64,000 bases of DNA from Aquitalea magnusonii (GTDB lineage Bacteria > Pseudomonadota > Gammaproteobacteria > Burkholderiales > Chromobacteriaceae), in assembly GCF_002217795.2 (NCBI RefSeq), contig NZ_AP018823.1:3720001-3784000 (forward strand), written 5' to 3'. Below, piece after piece: positions 26,396-34,850 of the stretch; within the stretch, counting starts at the first letter, position 1; every line of letters begins with the position of its first letter. The translations under genes and the position numbers were made by a program. Below the pieces are notes generated by a model. That model searched no databases. It was not told the DNA's origin and worked only from the letters and a program-made list of their open reading frames with translations.

Positions 26396-27580
26396 TTATT
26401 CGCACTGCAGATACCAGATGGTACTGCCATAAACCGAGTCAGGGAAATCAGGCATCTGCTCACCTTGCTCGAAATAGCGCTGAGCATTTTCTTTAGCCGG
26501 CGTCCACCAAGTGCCGCTTTCCGGGCAGGGTTGGCCGGCTTCGCAGCGCTTGCCTACGGGTATTGTCTGCTCTGCAGACTCATCTGGCAGTGGCACATCA
26601 TCGAATCGTGCATACCACGCAAGCGTGTTGGTCTTGGTGAACCCTTCGGCATCATCCATGCAGGTATGCAATTGATCCGGATTGGACACCCGTATGGACT
26701 TGAGAACACGGTTTACCGCTACATAAGCGGGTGGATGGCCGCTTTCGGGCGCACCCACATCTGGCAACAGACCAGCCTGGATGATCAGCCTACCATTATT
26801 GGTTTCCTGCAGGCCAATGTCAGGCAACTGCAAGCGCTGTTTCAGCGCGGCCATGCCACCAAGCTTCTCGATATAGCGCGGTCCAAGTAATGTCAGCCAG
26901 TTGACCCCTTTAATGCCGTCCTGCAACTCGGCCAAATCCATGTGAGGGGCGGAATCCACCATCAGGCCGCTATAACGCTGCGCGATCTGAAACTCATAGG
27001 GTTGAAACTGGTGTCGATCATAAGGGAGTGTGCAGGCGAGTCCAGCATAACCATGGTCTATGTCCAGCGTTTGGCACAAGTAGCGCACCCAGTCCAGGAA
27101 CTGTTGCTCACCTTCAGGGGTTTCCAGCCGCTCCCATGGCAATACGATCTTGACATAAGATAACACCCCATAAGGGTCACGTTCGGCGTGCGCAGTCATT
27201 GCCTGGATTGAGTACTCGGCAGCCCGTTCACCATTTTTTTCACTCTGTAACGTCCACTCGAATGCCAGTCCTGCGTCCACCAGCTTACTCAGTTTTTCCT
27301 TAGCTTTTGTTATGCTGTCTTTGCGCAGAGAAGTAAAACCGCGTCCGCTAAAGTCATGAAACTGTCCTTGCAAATGCTCGCCAAACTGCTCGACAAAGCG
27401 CTCGAAACAGCCCAGCACCTTATGGCCAACATCGCTCTGCCCGCCTTGACGGAAGTACACCGTGCAAATCAGGCCCAGCCTGACCAACACCACTCCCTCT
27501 GGCGTCACGCCTTCAATAAAATCCACATTCTTGGAGATGCTGGCATAGGCTTGCATACGCTGATAGGTATTAACAGTCAT
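26396..27580 (-). CDS. DUF3396-like T6SS immunity protein
   Basis: 394 residues, no signal peptide, so cytoplasmic, which suits protection against a nuclease. The sequence resembles the DUF3396 type VI immunity family, with YGVLSYVKIVLPWERLE, YGSTIWYLQCE at the end and the pattern LPDESAEQTIPVGKRCEAGQ. It directly follows the VRR-NUC effector gene on the same strand, 22 bases apart, in the order vgrG-effector-immunity. The specific pairing is inferred from this order. Confidence 0.7.
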   Translation of the reverse strand: MTVNTYQRMQAYASISKNVDFIEGVTPEGVVLVRLGLICTVYFRQGGQSDVGHKVLGCFERFVEQFGEHLQGQFHDFSGRGFTSLRKDSITKAKEKLSKLVDAGLAFEWTLQSEKNGERAAEYSIQAMTAHAERDPYGVLSYVKIVLPWERLETPEGEQQFLDWVRYLCQTLDIDHGYAGLACTLPYDRHQFQPYEFQIAQRYSGLMVDSAPHMDLAELQDGIKGVNWLTLLGPRYIEKLGGMAALKQRLQLPDIGLQETNNGRLIIQAGLLPDVGAPESGHPPAYVAVNRVLKSIRVSNPDQLHTCMDDAEGFTKTNTLAWYARFDDVPLPDESAEQTIPVGKRCEAGQPCPESGTWWTPAKENAQRYFEQGEQMPDFPDSVYGSTIWYLQCE

Positions 27581-27602
27581 TTATTATTCATCCACTCCAA
27601 CA

Positions 27603-28841
27603 TTACGAGGCTGTCGCCAGAGCACTACCACCAAGCATGGTTGCGACAGCAGCCCAGGCTATCGCTCCCATTTCAACTAATGCGGTTAATGCCGCTACTA
27701 ACCAACCGCCAAGAACGAACACAACGATTGCACCAGCAATAACAACCGCGACCGCTAGCAGGCCCTGGCCAATATCCAGCAATACCTGCGTCCAGTCTAT
27801 CTGGCGTAAGGTATCTAAGGTCAGATCTGTGTAGCGCTGAATTTCCTTCCATGCGGCCTGCAACTGAGCAGTAGTCCAACTGGCAATTCTCTGCCCCTGT
27901 TCGTTAACGAAATTCCATGCTCCGCTGGCTCTGTCTTGCAGCCAATGACCTGCGGTAAACAACCAGGGCGCATTCTGCTTTAACTCTGTTTGTACCTTGG
28001 CCGATAGCTGCCCCACAGCCTGACGCAAGTCCTTGGCCAAGGCCTTGCCATCCTCGGCCAAGCTATAAACCAATTGCTTCGCATCATCCAACCATACTTC
28101 ATAAAAAGCCGGATCGGGCAACGGCTTCGGGCCATAAATAGGCACCCGCCGATTCTCGCCACGCGGGATACCGTCCGCCCTGGGTGCGAATATCGGAGCA
28201 GGTTGTTTCACCGGCTCGGCCTGTCTTTGCTTTTCACGTGGAGGAATCACATGCAGCAGCGTAAAGCGGTCGGCCCCCCCGGCGATCTGCTTGTAAGCCT
28301 CTTCCTGTTTAATACTCAAGGTATCTCCCGGAAACTTGACCTCGACCACGCGGTGCAAATTGTCACCATGCGCCACACCATCGTGATCAGTGGTAGCCCG
28401 CCCAGGCCAACGCCGTGACTTGTTCTTTACAATGATCAAGTCAGGACGGCGCAAAAATCCCGTGCGCATGCCTTTTGGGAATGGTGTCAGTGAGTGGCGT
28501 CGATTTGGATCTGGCCTCTCCGAACTGCTCAAGAACGGCTTTGGTACGCCCTTTGGATCAAGAGGCATATCAAAACTAACTTCAGCCTTGTAATACCACA
28601 AATATTCATGGTGCCTCTCATCCCCCCGGATTTCGGCACTCATCACCACCTGGCGAGCGTTAATGGTGAAGGTTTTTCCCGACTTACTGACTGCCAAACG
28701 GACGTCAGGTGTTCGGATCGCCACTTCTGCCTTGGGTTGCAGATAGGGCTTGTCTTCCGATGTCGGCAGCTTGGCGTATTGCAGGTCTTCTTCCAATCGC
28801 GTGACGCCGTTACCGGCCATTTTAGGTGTCAGGGTGGTCAT
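27603..28841 (-). CDS. VRR-NUC-type nuclease effector of T6SS with C-terminal membrane segments
   Basis: 412 residues from ATG 28841 with AAGGA across the VgrG stop; the longer open frame begins inside vgrG. The middle holds a PD-(D/E)xK nuclease of the VRR-NUC group: RRPDLIIVK (Asp), HRVVEVKFPGD (ExK) and KQEEAYKQIAGG (Gln, Tyr), followed by RFTLLHVIP. A proline-rich linker comes next, then a helical part and about 60 very hydrophobic residues (about 340-400) forming one or two membrane segments. It should cut DNA in a target cell; the membrane segments might help it cross the inner membrane. The operon gives VgrG as its carrier and DUF3396 as its antidote. Confidence 0.8.
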   Translation of the reverse strand: MTTLTPKMAGNGVTRLEEDLQYAKLPTSEDKPYLQPKAEVAIRTPDVRLAVSKSGKTFTINARQVVMSAEIRGDERHHEYLWYYKAEVSFDMPLDPKGVPKPFLSSSERPDPNRRHSLTPFPKGMRTGFLRRPDLIIVKNKSRRWPGRATTDHDGVAHGDNLHRVVEVKFPGDTLSIKQEEAYKQIAGGADRFTLLHVIPPREKQRQAEPVKQPAPIFAPRADGIPRGENRRVPIYGPKPLPDPAFYEVWLDDAKQLVYSLAEDGKALAKDLRQAVGQLSAKVQTELKQNAPWLFTAGHWLQDRASGAWNFVNEQGQRIASWTTAQLQAAWKEIQRYTDLTLDTLRQIDWTQVLLDIGQGLLAVAVVIAGAIVVFVLGGWLVAALTALVEMGAIAWAAVATMLGGSALATAS

Positions 28842-28845
28842 GTGA

Positions 28846-31695
28846 TTATCCTTGCTGAACGTCATCGCGCATTTCAAGTTCCAGCTCATGCGGGCCGCCA
28901 CCCGCCAAGTGCAAGGTCTCCGTTTTGGATGGGGCCTTTTCCAGGACCTGCAAGGTCATACCTTCGGGTTGCCGACTCATAGCGGTCATTGTCCAGCCCT
29001 CCTGGTCGGTGTAACCATTAATGGTGCGACCGCCCGCTTGCTTGATGGAGTACGCCCGGCCAATCAACGGCTCACCGGTTTTCTGGTTTTGCAACTGGAA
29101 GCGGCCGCTATAGACCTTACCGAAGGTGGGCATCCTGTAGTTCAGGCTGGCCGGCCCGCTCAGCGCATGACTCGCCCCCTTCACGCTCACCGTCCCCGGG
29201 CAGTGGATTTCGATATTGCCGCCTTTTAACCGGATATAACCGCCGCCGCTGGTGAGTAGAATCTCTTCTTTGGCAGCCAGCGTTACTGCTCCCTTGGCCG
29301 ATGTAATGGTCAGTTCCTTATCCGCCGTCAGTTCCAGCGCATCACTCTGCGCTTGCACCTGCACCTTGCCCTTCGCCGCAATCAGCTTCAGCGCCACTTT
29401 GTCTTTCACCCCGGCCACAAACAGGCTGATGTGCTGGCCGACGTTGTGCAGCCAGCGGCGGCCGGTGGTGTGGTTGCTGTCGCGTTGGGCGATGAGGTTG
29501 AGGTTGGTTCCGGCAGAGATTGTGTGGCTTTGTTCGGTCAGGCTGGCGATGCCGGCCGGGGCGGACAGGATGAGCAGCGGCTGTTGGCCGGCCTGGTCTT
29601 TTGCCGTCTTGCCGTCCTTGTCGGTATTGCTGCCGGCTTCCCAGGCTTTGAGCGCGGCGGCGTGGTGTTGCAGGTGGCCGCTGTCCTTGTTGCCGTCTTT
29701 GCCGTTGTCAGGGTTGATGGCGTCCGGCCCGGTTTCCATGCTGTCGGCCAGTTGCGCGGCGGCGGTGTCGCCCAGGCTTTGGCTGAGGCTGAGCGCGGCG
29801 TCGAGCTGGCTTTGTGCGTGTTCGCGCGCCAGTTGTTTGCCGGATGCGCCGTTTTGCGCTTCGGTGCTGATGAGCAGGCCGTGGCCGGCGCGGATGGCGC
29901 CGTGCTGGTCGGTGCGTAGTTCGAAGCCTTCGCCGCGCGGCTGGGCTTTGCCATTGCTGCGCGGGTGGGTGAGGTAGCCCTGGTTGAGCTGGGTCTTGCC
30001 CGCTTCGCTACTGAGCTTGGCGCGGACTTCACCGGGCGTGTCGTCGAACAGCAGTTCGTTGTACTGGCCGCCCTGGTGTTCTTTGGATTTGATGCCGGAC
30101 AGGGTCTTGTTGGCGGGCAAAGCGCCGGCACCGCTGAAGGCCGGGGTGGCGTGGCTGCCGTTGTACAGCACGCCAACAATCACCGGGCGGTCGATATCGC
30201 CTTCGATAAAGTCGACCAGCACTTCCTGGCCGATGCGCGGGATGAACTGGTGGCCCCAGCCGGCCCCGGCGCTGGGCATGGCCACGCGCAGCCAGCAGGA
30301 GGAGCGGTCGTCCAGATTGGCGCCGCTGCCGGGGTGTTCGTCTGGCCGCTGCCAGTGGAACTGCACCTTGATGCGGCCCAACTCGTCGGTGTGGACTTCT
30401 TCCCCCTCGGGCCCCACCACGGTGGCGGTCTGTACACCTTTAGATGTCGGCTTGGCCTGCGTGCTGTGGGCATAAGCCGGGGTGAGCGGAATGCCGCGGC
30501 GCTGGGCGGTGATCTGGGTCTGGAAGGGGCTGCTGTTCTGGCTGTCGTTTGATGTGCTGCTATCTCCCAGCAAGCCGCGCAGGCTGCTGGCCAGATCACC
30601 CGGCAGATTGTTGTTGGCACGGAAGGTTTGGCCGGTGACCACGAATTCACGCTGCTCGCTGCTGTCGCCCTCGTGCAGCGGATGTTCATCCAGGCGGAAC
30701 CATTGGCCAGCGAGCAGGCTGCGTACTGAGCCGCTGCCAGAGAATTGCTTGGCCTGCACATCGTGCGCCTGCTGACGCCGCTGCGCATACTGACTCAGTT
30801 GCTCGGCATCGCTGGCGTAGTACAGCGACTGCGGGTCGTAATCCTGCAGGGTGGATTGCAAGGCATCGCCACTGCGGCCTTGCTGGATGCGGCTCTGATC
30901 GCCGCTGTGCTGGGTGCTCACCGGCTGGTAATCGAAACTGGCCAGCGCCACCGCACCGGACACCACCTGACGGGCGGCGCTCCAATCCGTCAGGCCGTCT
31001 TCTTCCTCGGTGGCATCGCTGCGGTGAAAGCGCACCCGCTCACTGGCGGCGGGCGGCAGGCTGTACGCATCATCAAACACCACCAGCTTGACCTGCGGAT
31101 GCTCACCATCGACATGCTCGAAACGCCAGGCGTAACCCTCTTCGTGCAGCAGGCGCACGATGAAGTCGAAATCGCTCTCGCGGTATTGCAAACAGTAACT
31201 GCGCGGGTTGGCGGAGGCAGTGTGAAACTCCAGCGTCTGTACCTGGGCAAACACCGGATTATTGGCCTGATGCTCGGCCAGGATCTGCTTGACGATGTCC
31301 GGCACCGACAAGTCCTGAAACACCCGCGACGTACGACGCAGCCGCAGCAGCGCAAACGGCGGCTCGATGGTGAGGCCGTACTTGGCAAAACCGCCATCCG
31401 AACCCAGCAACTCGGCCCGTGACACCACCCCGCAACGCACCACCTGGCTGCCATCGGCATCCAGCACCCCCAGGCGGGCGGCCACACCGAGCAGCGACTT
31501 GAGCTCGATATTGCCATCCGGCGACAAACAACTGAGCTGATAGCGATAGGCTTGCGACACCCCCTCGCTGCCATCCAGCGTGTGTGGCAATAACTGCTCG
31601 GCGGCGATCTGCCCGCCATCCAGCTGCAGGGTGAGCAGACGCTGGTGCTGGGAAAAGGCGGCGGCGAAGCTGGCGAGCAGGGAGGAGAAGTCCAT
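28846..31695 (-). CDS. vgrG: VgrG spike protein of T6SS
   Basis: 949 residues. It has the phage gp27-like N-terminus, the gp5-like OB segment (EVHTDELGRIKVQFHWQRPDE, SSCWLRVAMPSAGAGWGHQF, RIGQEVLVDFIEGDIDRPVI), the DUF2345 beta-helix region (LILSAPAGIASLTEQSHTIS, then LELTADKELTITSAKG), and an extra C-terminal domain from about residue 840 (FGKVYSGRFQLQNQKTGEPL, a transthyretin-like beta fold) that probably docks the effector encoded 4 bases downstream. It forms the tip of the T6SS needle. The start at 31695 fits the family; a GTG at 31710 is possible. No other T6SS core genes are in the window. Confidence 0.93.
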   Translation of the reverse strand: MDFSSLLASFAAAFSQHQRLLTLQLDGGQIAAEQLLPHTLDGSEGVSQAYRYQLSCLSPDGNIELKSLLGVAARLGVLDADGSQVVRCGVVSRAELLGSDGGFAKYGLTIEPPFALLRLRRTSRVFQDLSVPDIVKQILAEHQANNPVFAQVQTLEFHTASANPRSYCLQYRESDFDFIVRLLHEEGYAWRFEHVDGEHPQVKLVVFDDAYSLPPAASERVRFHRSDATEEEDGLTDWSAARQVVSGAVALASFDYQPVSTQHSGDQSRIQQGRSGDALQSTLQDYDPQSLYYASDAEQLSQYAQRRQQAHDVQAKQFSGSGSVRSLLAGQWFRLDEHPLHEGDSSEQREFVVTGQTFRANNNLPGDLASSLRGLLGDSSTSNDSQNSSPFQTQITAQRRGIPLTPAYAHSTQAKPTSKGVQTATVVGPEGEEVHTDELGRIKVQFHWQRPDEHPGSGANLDDRSSCWLRVAMPSAGAGWGHQFIPRIGQEVLVDFIEGDIDRPVIVGVLYNGSHATPAFSGAGALPANKTLSGIKSKEHQGGQYNELLFDDTPGEVRAKLSSEAGKTQLNQGYLTHPRSNGKAQPRGEGFELRTDQHGAIRAGHGLLISTEAQNGASGKQLAREHAQSQLDAALSLSQSLGDTAAAQLADSMETGPDAINPDNGKDGNKDSGHLQHHAAALKAWEAGSNTDKDGKTAKDQAGQQPLLILSAPAGIASLTEQSHTISAGTNLNLIAQRDSNHTTGRRWLHNVGQHISLFVAGVKDKVALKLIAAKGKVQVQAQSDALELTADKELTITSAKGAVTLAAKEEILLTSGGGYIRLKGGNIEIHCPGTVSVKGASHALSGPASLNYRMPTFGKVYSGRFQLQNQKTGEPLIGRAYSIKQAGGRTINGYTDQEGWTMTAMSRQPEGMTLQVLEKAPSKTETLHLAGGGPHELELEMRDDVQQG

Positions 31696-32003
31696 GGTGC
31701 GGGCTATCACGTCGGCTGACGTGAATCATCACATTCTGTTGAAAGTTCAACAGTTTATGCCTTCAGCATGGCTCGAACAAGGCTGAATGGCATGAATGCG
31801 TAGTTCTACGGATACGCCTGCATGCAGGAGGAAGGAGCCGGAGGATCATGCTGTGCATTCACAACGGGCAGTTCGTCGGCCAGAGCTGCCTTTCGACATG
31901 CGAATGTTGAATGGTTGGTTACACAAAATCCAGGACTCGTCCAGTTGTTGGCCTTCGAAAGTCGTGCATTGCCCTCCCCTCTATGTGATACCCTTTTCGA
32001 CGT
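31696..32003. other. 308 bases between vgrG and the insertion sequence
   Basis: No gene recognised. It should carry the vgrG promoter. The insertion sequence lies upstream of vgrG, so it may have separated the operon from sequences that once preceded it. Confidence 0.4.
32000..32003. repeat. Target-site duplication ACGT, left
   Basis: ACGT stands directly before the left inverted repeat and again at 33196-33199 after the right one. IS3-family members of the IS407 type make 4-base duplications. The sequence is a palindrome, so the match is weaker evidence than usual. Confidence 0.6.
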
Positions 32004-32064
32004 CCCCCCGGTATTGAGTAGCACGTGACTTTAGAGTCCAATCAACCCCATATGGAGATTGGAC

Positions 32065-32328
32065 ATGAAGAAACGTTTCACCGAAGAACAGATCATCGGC
32101 TTCCTGCGCGAAGCGGAAGCCGGCATGCCCGTTGCACAGTTGTGCCGCAAATACGCCTTCTCAGAAGCCAGCTATTACCTTTGGCGCAACAAATTCGGCG
32201 GAATGAATGTCTCCGAGGCCAAGCGTCTCAAGGAGCTGGAAACCGAGAATGCGCGCCTGAAGAAACTCCTGGCCGAGACCATGCTCGAGAACGAGATTGC
32301 CAAAGAGGCCTTGCGAAAAAAGTGGTGA
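32065..32328 (+). CDS. IS3-family OrfA (HTH and leucine zipper)
   Basis: 87 residues beginning MKKRFTEEQIIGFLREAEAG, typical for IS407-group OrfA. The helix-turn-helix QLCRKYAFSEASYYLWRNKF is followed by a leucine zipper (KRLKELETENARLKKLLAET) for multimerisation. Near its end the heptamer A AAA AAG (32316-32322) lies in the right phase for minus-one slippage, which yields the OrfAB fusion. Confidence 0.92.
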   Translation: MKKRFTEEQIIGFLREAEAGMPVAQLCRKYAFSEASYYLWRNKFGGMNVSEAKRLKELETENARLKKLLAETMLENEIAKEALRKKW

Positions 32329-33185
32329 GCGCACCGTCACGGCGGGAGTTGGTGCGCCATCTGGTGGGCAAAGGGCTCAGCGAGCGTCGATCGCTCCGTC
32401 TAGCCGACATGAGCCCCAGTTCATTCCGCTACCAACCCGCCACCGACCGTAATGTCGCCTTGAAAGCGCAGATCATCGCGCTCGCGCAACGGCACCGTCG
32501 CTACGGTGCTGGCATGATCTATTTGAAGCTGCGGCAGAGCGGCATGGTGGTCAATCACAAGCGGGTGGACCGGCTTTATGCTGAGGCAGGTCTGCAAATT
32601 CGCCGGCGTAAGCGCAAGAAAATTCCCGTGGCCGACCGTCATCCACTGGCTCGCCCTTTGGCGGCCAATCAGGTTTGGTCGATGGACTTTGTGTTCGACC
32701 GGACGGCGGAGGGGCGTGTCATCAAGAATCTGACGGTGGTCGATGATGCCACGCATGAGGCAGTCGCCATTGTTCCGGAACGTGCGATGGGAGGCCTGCA
32801 TCTGACCCGCGTCCTTGACCAGTTGGCGAAGACACGTGGCTTGCCCAAAGCCATCAGGACCGATAACGGCAAGGAATTCTGCAGCCGAGTGATGTTGAGC
32901 TGGGCCCACGCTCATGGGGTTCAGCTCTTTCTCATCGAGCCGGGCAAGCCCAATCAGAACGCTTACATCGAATCCTTTAATGGGCATTTCCGGGATGAGT
33001 GCCTGAACGAACACTGGTTCACCAGCCTGCGCCAGGCCCAGGTTGTCATCGAAGCCTGGCGAAGGGAATACAACAATGAAAGGCCGAAGAAAGCACTGGG
33101 TGGTTTGACGCCGGCAGCCTATGCCGAATCATTTGCGGAGAAATCAGGTAAATTAAGCTTGGACTCTAAAGCCCCCTGCTACTGA
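32322..33185 (+). CDS. IS3-family transposase, OrfB part (made by minus-one frameshift from OrfA)
   Basis: About 287 residues after the slip, reading VVSAPSRRELVRH onward. The rve integrase core has VWSMDFVFD (first Asp), IRTDNGKEF (second Asp) and NAYIESFNGHFRDECLNEHW (Glu) with normal spacing and a C-terminal NNERPKKALGGLTPAAY. No frameshift or stop is seen. It has no good independent start, so it is expected only as an OrfAB fusion. Confidence 0.92.
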   Translation: MVSAPSRRELVRHLVGKGLSERRSLRLADMSPSSFRYQPATDRNVALKAQIIALAQRHRRYGAGMIYLKLRQSGMVVNHKRVDRLYAEAGLQIRRRKRKKIPVADRHPLARPLAANQVWSMDFVFDRTAEGRVIKNLTVVDDATHEAVAIVPERAMGGLHLTRVLDQLAKTRGLPKAIRTDNGKEFCSRVMLSWAHAHGVQLFLIEPGKPNQNAYIESFNGHFRDECLNEHWFTSLRQAQVVIEAWRREYNNERPKKALGGLTPAAYAESFAEKSGKLSLDSKAPCY

Positions 33186-33195
33186 AAGTGGGGGG

Positions 33196-33199
33196 ACGT
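33196..33199. repeat. Target-site duplication ACGT, right
   Basis: Matches 32000-32003 on the other side of the element. Confidence 0.6.
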
Positions 33200-33298
33200 C
33201 GGGCGGTAGAAAGTCATCACTATCTTGTTGGTGATCTGCATACTGTCCTTGATATTGACAGACCCAGTAGCTGATGCAATCGATTACGAGGGCTCAAA

Positions 33299-33660
33299 TC
33301 AAGCTCTTTTGAGCTGAACGACATTCCCGCCTTCGACCAAGGGTAGTTGGCCACTCTCACAGTGCTCGAGTGCGTTTCCCAACAGATCCAGTGTTTTGCA
33401 CACGCTGTTCCCAATGGTATGTCTTGCATAGCGCCCAGTCGTTTTGGCATCAGGCCTTGCATGAGCCAGGACCCTGGCAACCATGTCCCGCTCAACGCCC
33501 AACTCTTCCATCCGCGTGGCTACCGTGCGACGCAAATCATAAAGAGTCCATTTACCGCCAGGAAGGTTGTAGAGGTCGTAGTCCTGCTTGGCACGGCAGC
33601 ACTGCATCCGCTTGGCAGGATGTGCCTCGCGATTCAGCGGGTGCACAACAGAACTACAAT
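33299..33660 (-). pseudogene. C-terminal remnant of a second tyrosine integrase
   Basis: About 115 residues on the minus strand with LYDLRRTVATRMEELGVERD and VLAHARPDAKTTGRYARH: the second arginine box, the late histidine and the catalytic tyrosine of phage integrases. The first arginine and the whole N-terminal part are missing, and the usual histidine of HxxR is Tyr. It differs from the intact integrase at the left end. Probably left from an older island or from fusion of two islands at this tRNA. Confidence 0.8.
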
Positions 33661-33900
33661 CGAGCGTTTACACAGATGTTTGGCCGTGAGTCGAGAGCAA
33701 TCCATCTGCTATACTTGCGTCGTGTGTTGGTGATCTATTTCAGCCCCGCAAACACTTGCAATGACATCGGCAAGCAGTTTTAATTCGGTTCCCTCCGAAC
33801 GTCGCAAAATCACCATTTTTCGCTACGTTGGTACAAATGTTGGTACATTTTTAGACGGTTTAAAAATTACTACATAAAAATCAGGAAGATGAGATGTAAA
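33661..33900. other. Non-coding right end of the island
   Basis: No gene is recognised between the integrase remnant and the right repeat. It contains the TTGGTACAA pair described separately. Confidence 0.45.
33828..33848. promoter_or_regulatory. Right-end TTGGTACAA repeats, candidate integrase arm sites
   Basis: TTGGTACAA (33828-33836), ATG, then TTGGTACAT (33840-33848): the same 20-base string as at 17285-17304. It is 53 bases inside the right repeat. Confidence 0.6.
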
Positions 33901-33990
33901 TTCGATTCCTGTCGGGGCACCACTTACAGTTCCAGCGAAGTCCGATAAAGTCCACAAAAGCCGCACCCAGTAAGGGTTTGCGGCTTTTTT
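33901..33990. repeat. attR direct repeat
   Basis: Matches 17148-17239 (see attL). It carries only the T-loop side of the tRNA, with one G fewer in the GGGG run, so no functional tRNA is left here. Confidence 0.9.
33959..33990 (+). terminator. Terminator hairpin copy in attR
   Basis: AGCCGCA pairs with TGCGGCT and is followed by six T, as in the left copy at 17207-17239. Confidence 0.75.
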
Positions 33991-34850
33991 ACGTCCATTT
34001 CGCGGGTCTCGTCCCAGCCGCGCCCTGAGCAACACGTCTGTGTCGGCTCGCGCTGACGGGACCGGTCTGCTCCGACAAATGTCTTACTCCAAAGTCCGGA
34101 CAGTTGATTTTTGTTGTGTGCAGGAATGGTCCGCATGATGGCGGAACGCCCCGGTAAATCCGGGGCTTCCGCCCTACGCATCGCCCCCGTAGGGTGGATG
34201 CCCCGAAGGGGCGATCCACCGCACAACGCTCGCGAATAAATCCATTTTCCCCATCGAAAAACTATCGTACCGACGCCACCCTTGGCCCCGCCACGCATGC
34301 CGACGGGTGGCAGGGGCGAGGTAAGTAAGCACCTGCAATGTCTGAGCGATTTGACCTTAGCAAATCGCGGGTTCAGGGCGGCTCGCCGGGGTCGGGTCCT
34401 GTCGGGCAGCCGCAGGCCATGCTTGCGGGGTGGCCTTGGAGGTGAAGGAAGGCTTGGCCAGGCAAGCCCTCTTTCCCGTTTGCCGCGCGGAAGCGGCATG
34501 CAGACCATCATCCGCGTGAGCGGATTTCCACACTGGGTTGTCGCCGGGAAGATCAAAACAAAGAACAACTTCGCGCCTCTCTCCCCCGCCATCCAGGATA
34601 TCCGGCACCAGCCGGGGGAAGCCGGGGGCATCATTGGGGTCATCTGCCCCTGCCCCCCAAAATGGGCGTGACTCAAGCGCCCGGCAAGCTGCGCCGCACC
34701 CTGCGGCAAGCACGCTGGGCCTGAGCCATCCGGACCGGCCCTGTTCAATCAGCGCCCTGCCCATCCCCGGTATTGACAAGGCAAGCCCACCACCCAACAA
34801 TTGCCGCGTGCTGTTCAATAGCGGCACCGGGTTTAGCAGCCTGACACACA
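33991..34850. other. About 860 bases without a convincing gene, with dispersed-repeat-like sequence
   Basis: Long open frames on both strands have P/R/G-rich, unlikely compositions. A hairpin GGTGGATGCCCC-gaa-GGGGCGATCCACC at 34193-34220 looks like the small interspersed repeats common in betaproteobacterial intergenic DNA. The area probably consists of degraded mobile DNA. Confidence 0.5.
34193..34220. repeat. Interspersed palindromic repeat
   Basis: GGTGGATGCCCC and GGGGCGATCCACC pair around GAA with one bulge. The preceding CCTACG...CGTAGGG pair (around 34173-34194) extends the structure. Confidence 0.5.

Larger units (their letters stand above)
32004..33195 (+). mobile_element. Intact IS3-family (IS407-like) insertion sequence, about 1.19 kb
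   Basis: Imperfect terminal inverted repeats: the left end CCCCCCGGTATTGAGTAGCA and the reverse complement of the right end CCCCCCACTTTCAGTAGCA share the same outer run and then CTTTAGAGTCCAA. Two overlapping frames encode OrfA and the OrfAB transposase, with a standard slippery heptamer between them. The catalytic DDE residues are complete, so it may still move. Confidence 0.88.
17096..33990. mobile_element. Integrated genomic island at tRNA-Arg(CCT), about 16.8 kb
   Basis: Bounded by imperfect direct repeats of about 90 bp (17148-17239 and 33901-33990) made of the tRNA 3' end and its terminator. A tyrosine integrase starts 108 bases inside the left repeat. It carries two XRE regulators, a DUF932-YqaJ-Gp3-like recombination module, a GTPase, a lipoprotein and a VgrG-nuclease-immunity operon, interrupted by an IS3-family element. 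No capsid, tail, conjugation or replication-initiator genes are seen, so it is mobilised by others or immobile. Confidence 0.88.

Noticed and set aside
28846-31695. A complete T6SS gene cluster around vgrG
   Set aside because: No tss sheath, tube, baseplate or ATPase genes are found; vgrG is an orphan cassette.
33901-33990. A second tRNA-Arg gene at the right end of the island
   Set aside because: Only the T-loop side and 3' end are present; acceptor 5' side, D arm and anticodon arm are missing.
33924-34748. 274-codon minus-strand open frame right of the island
   Set aside because: P/R/G-rich, crosses the attR repeat and a palindromic repeat, with no ribosome site.
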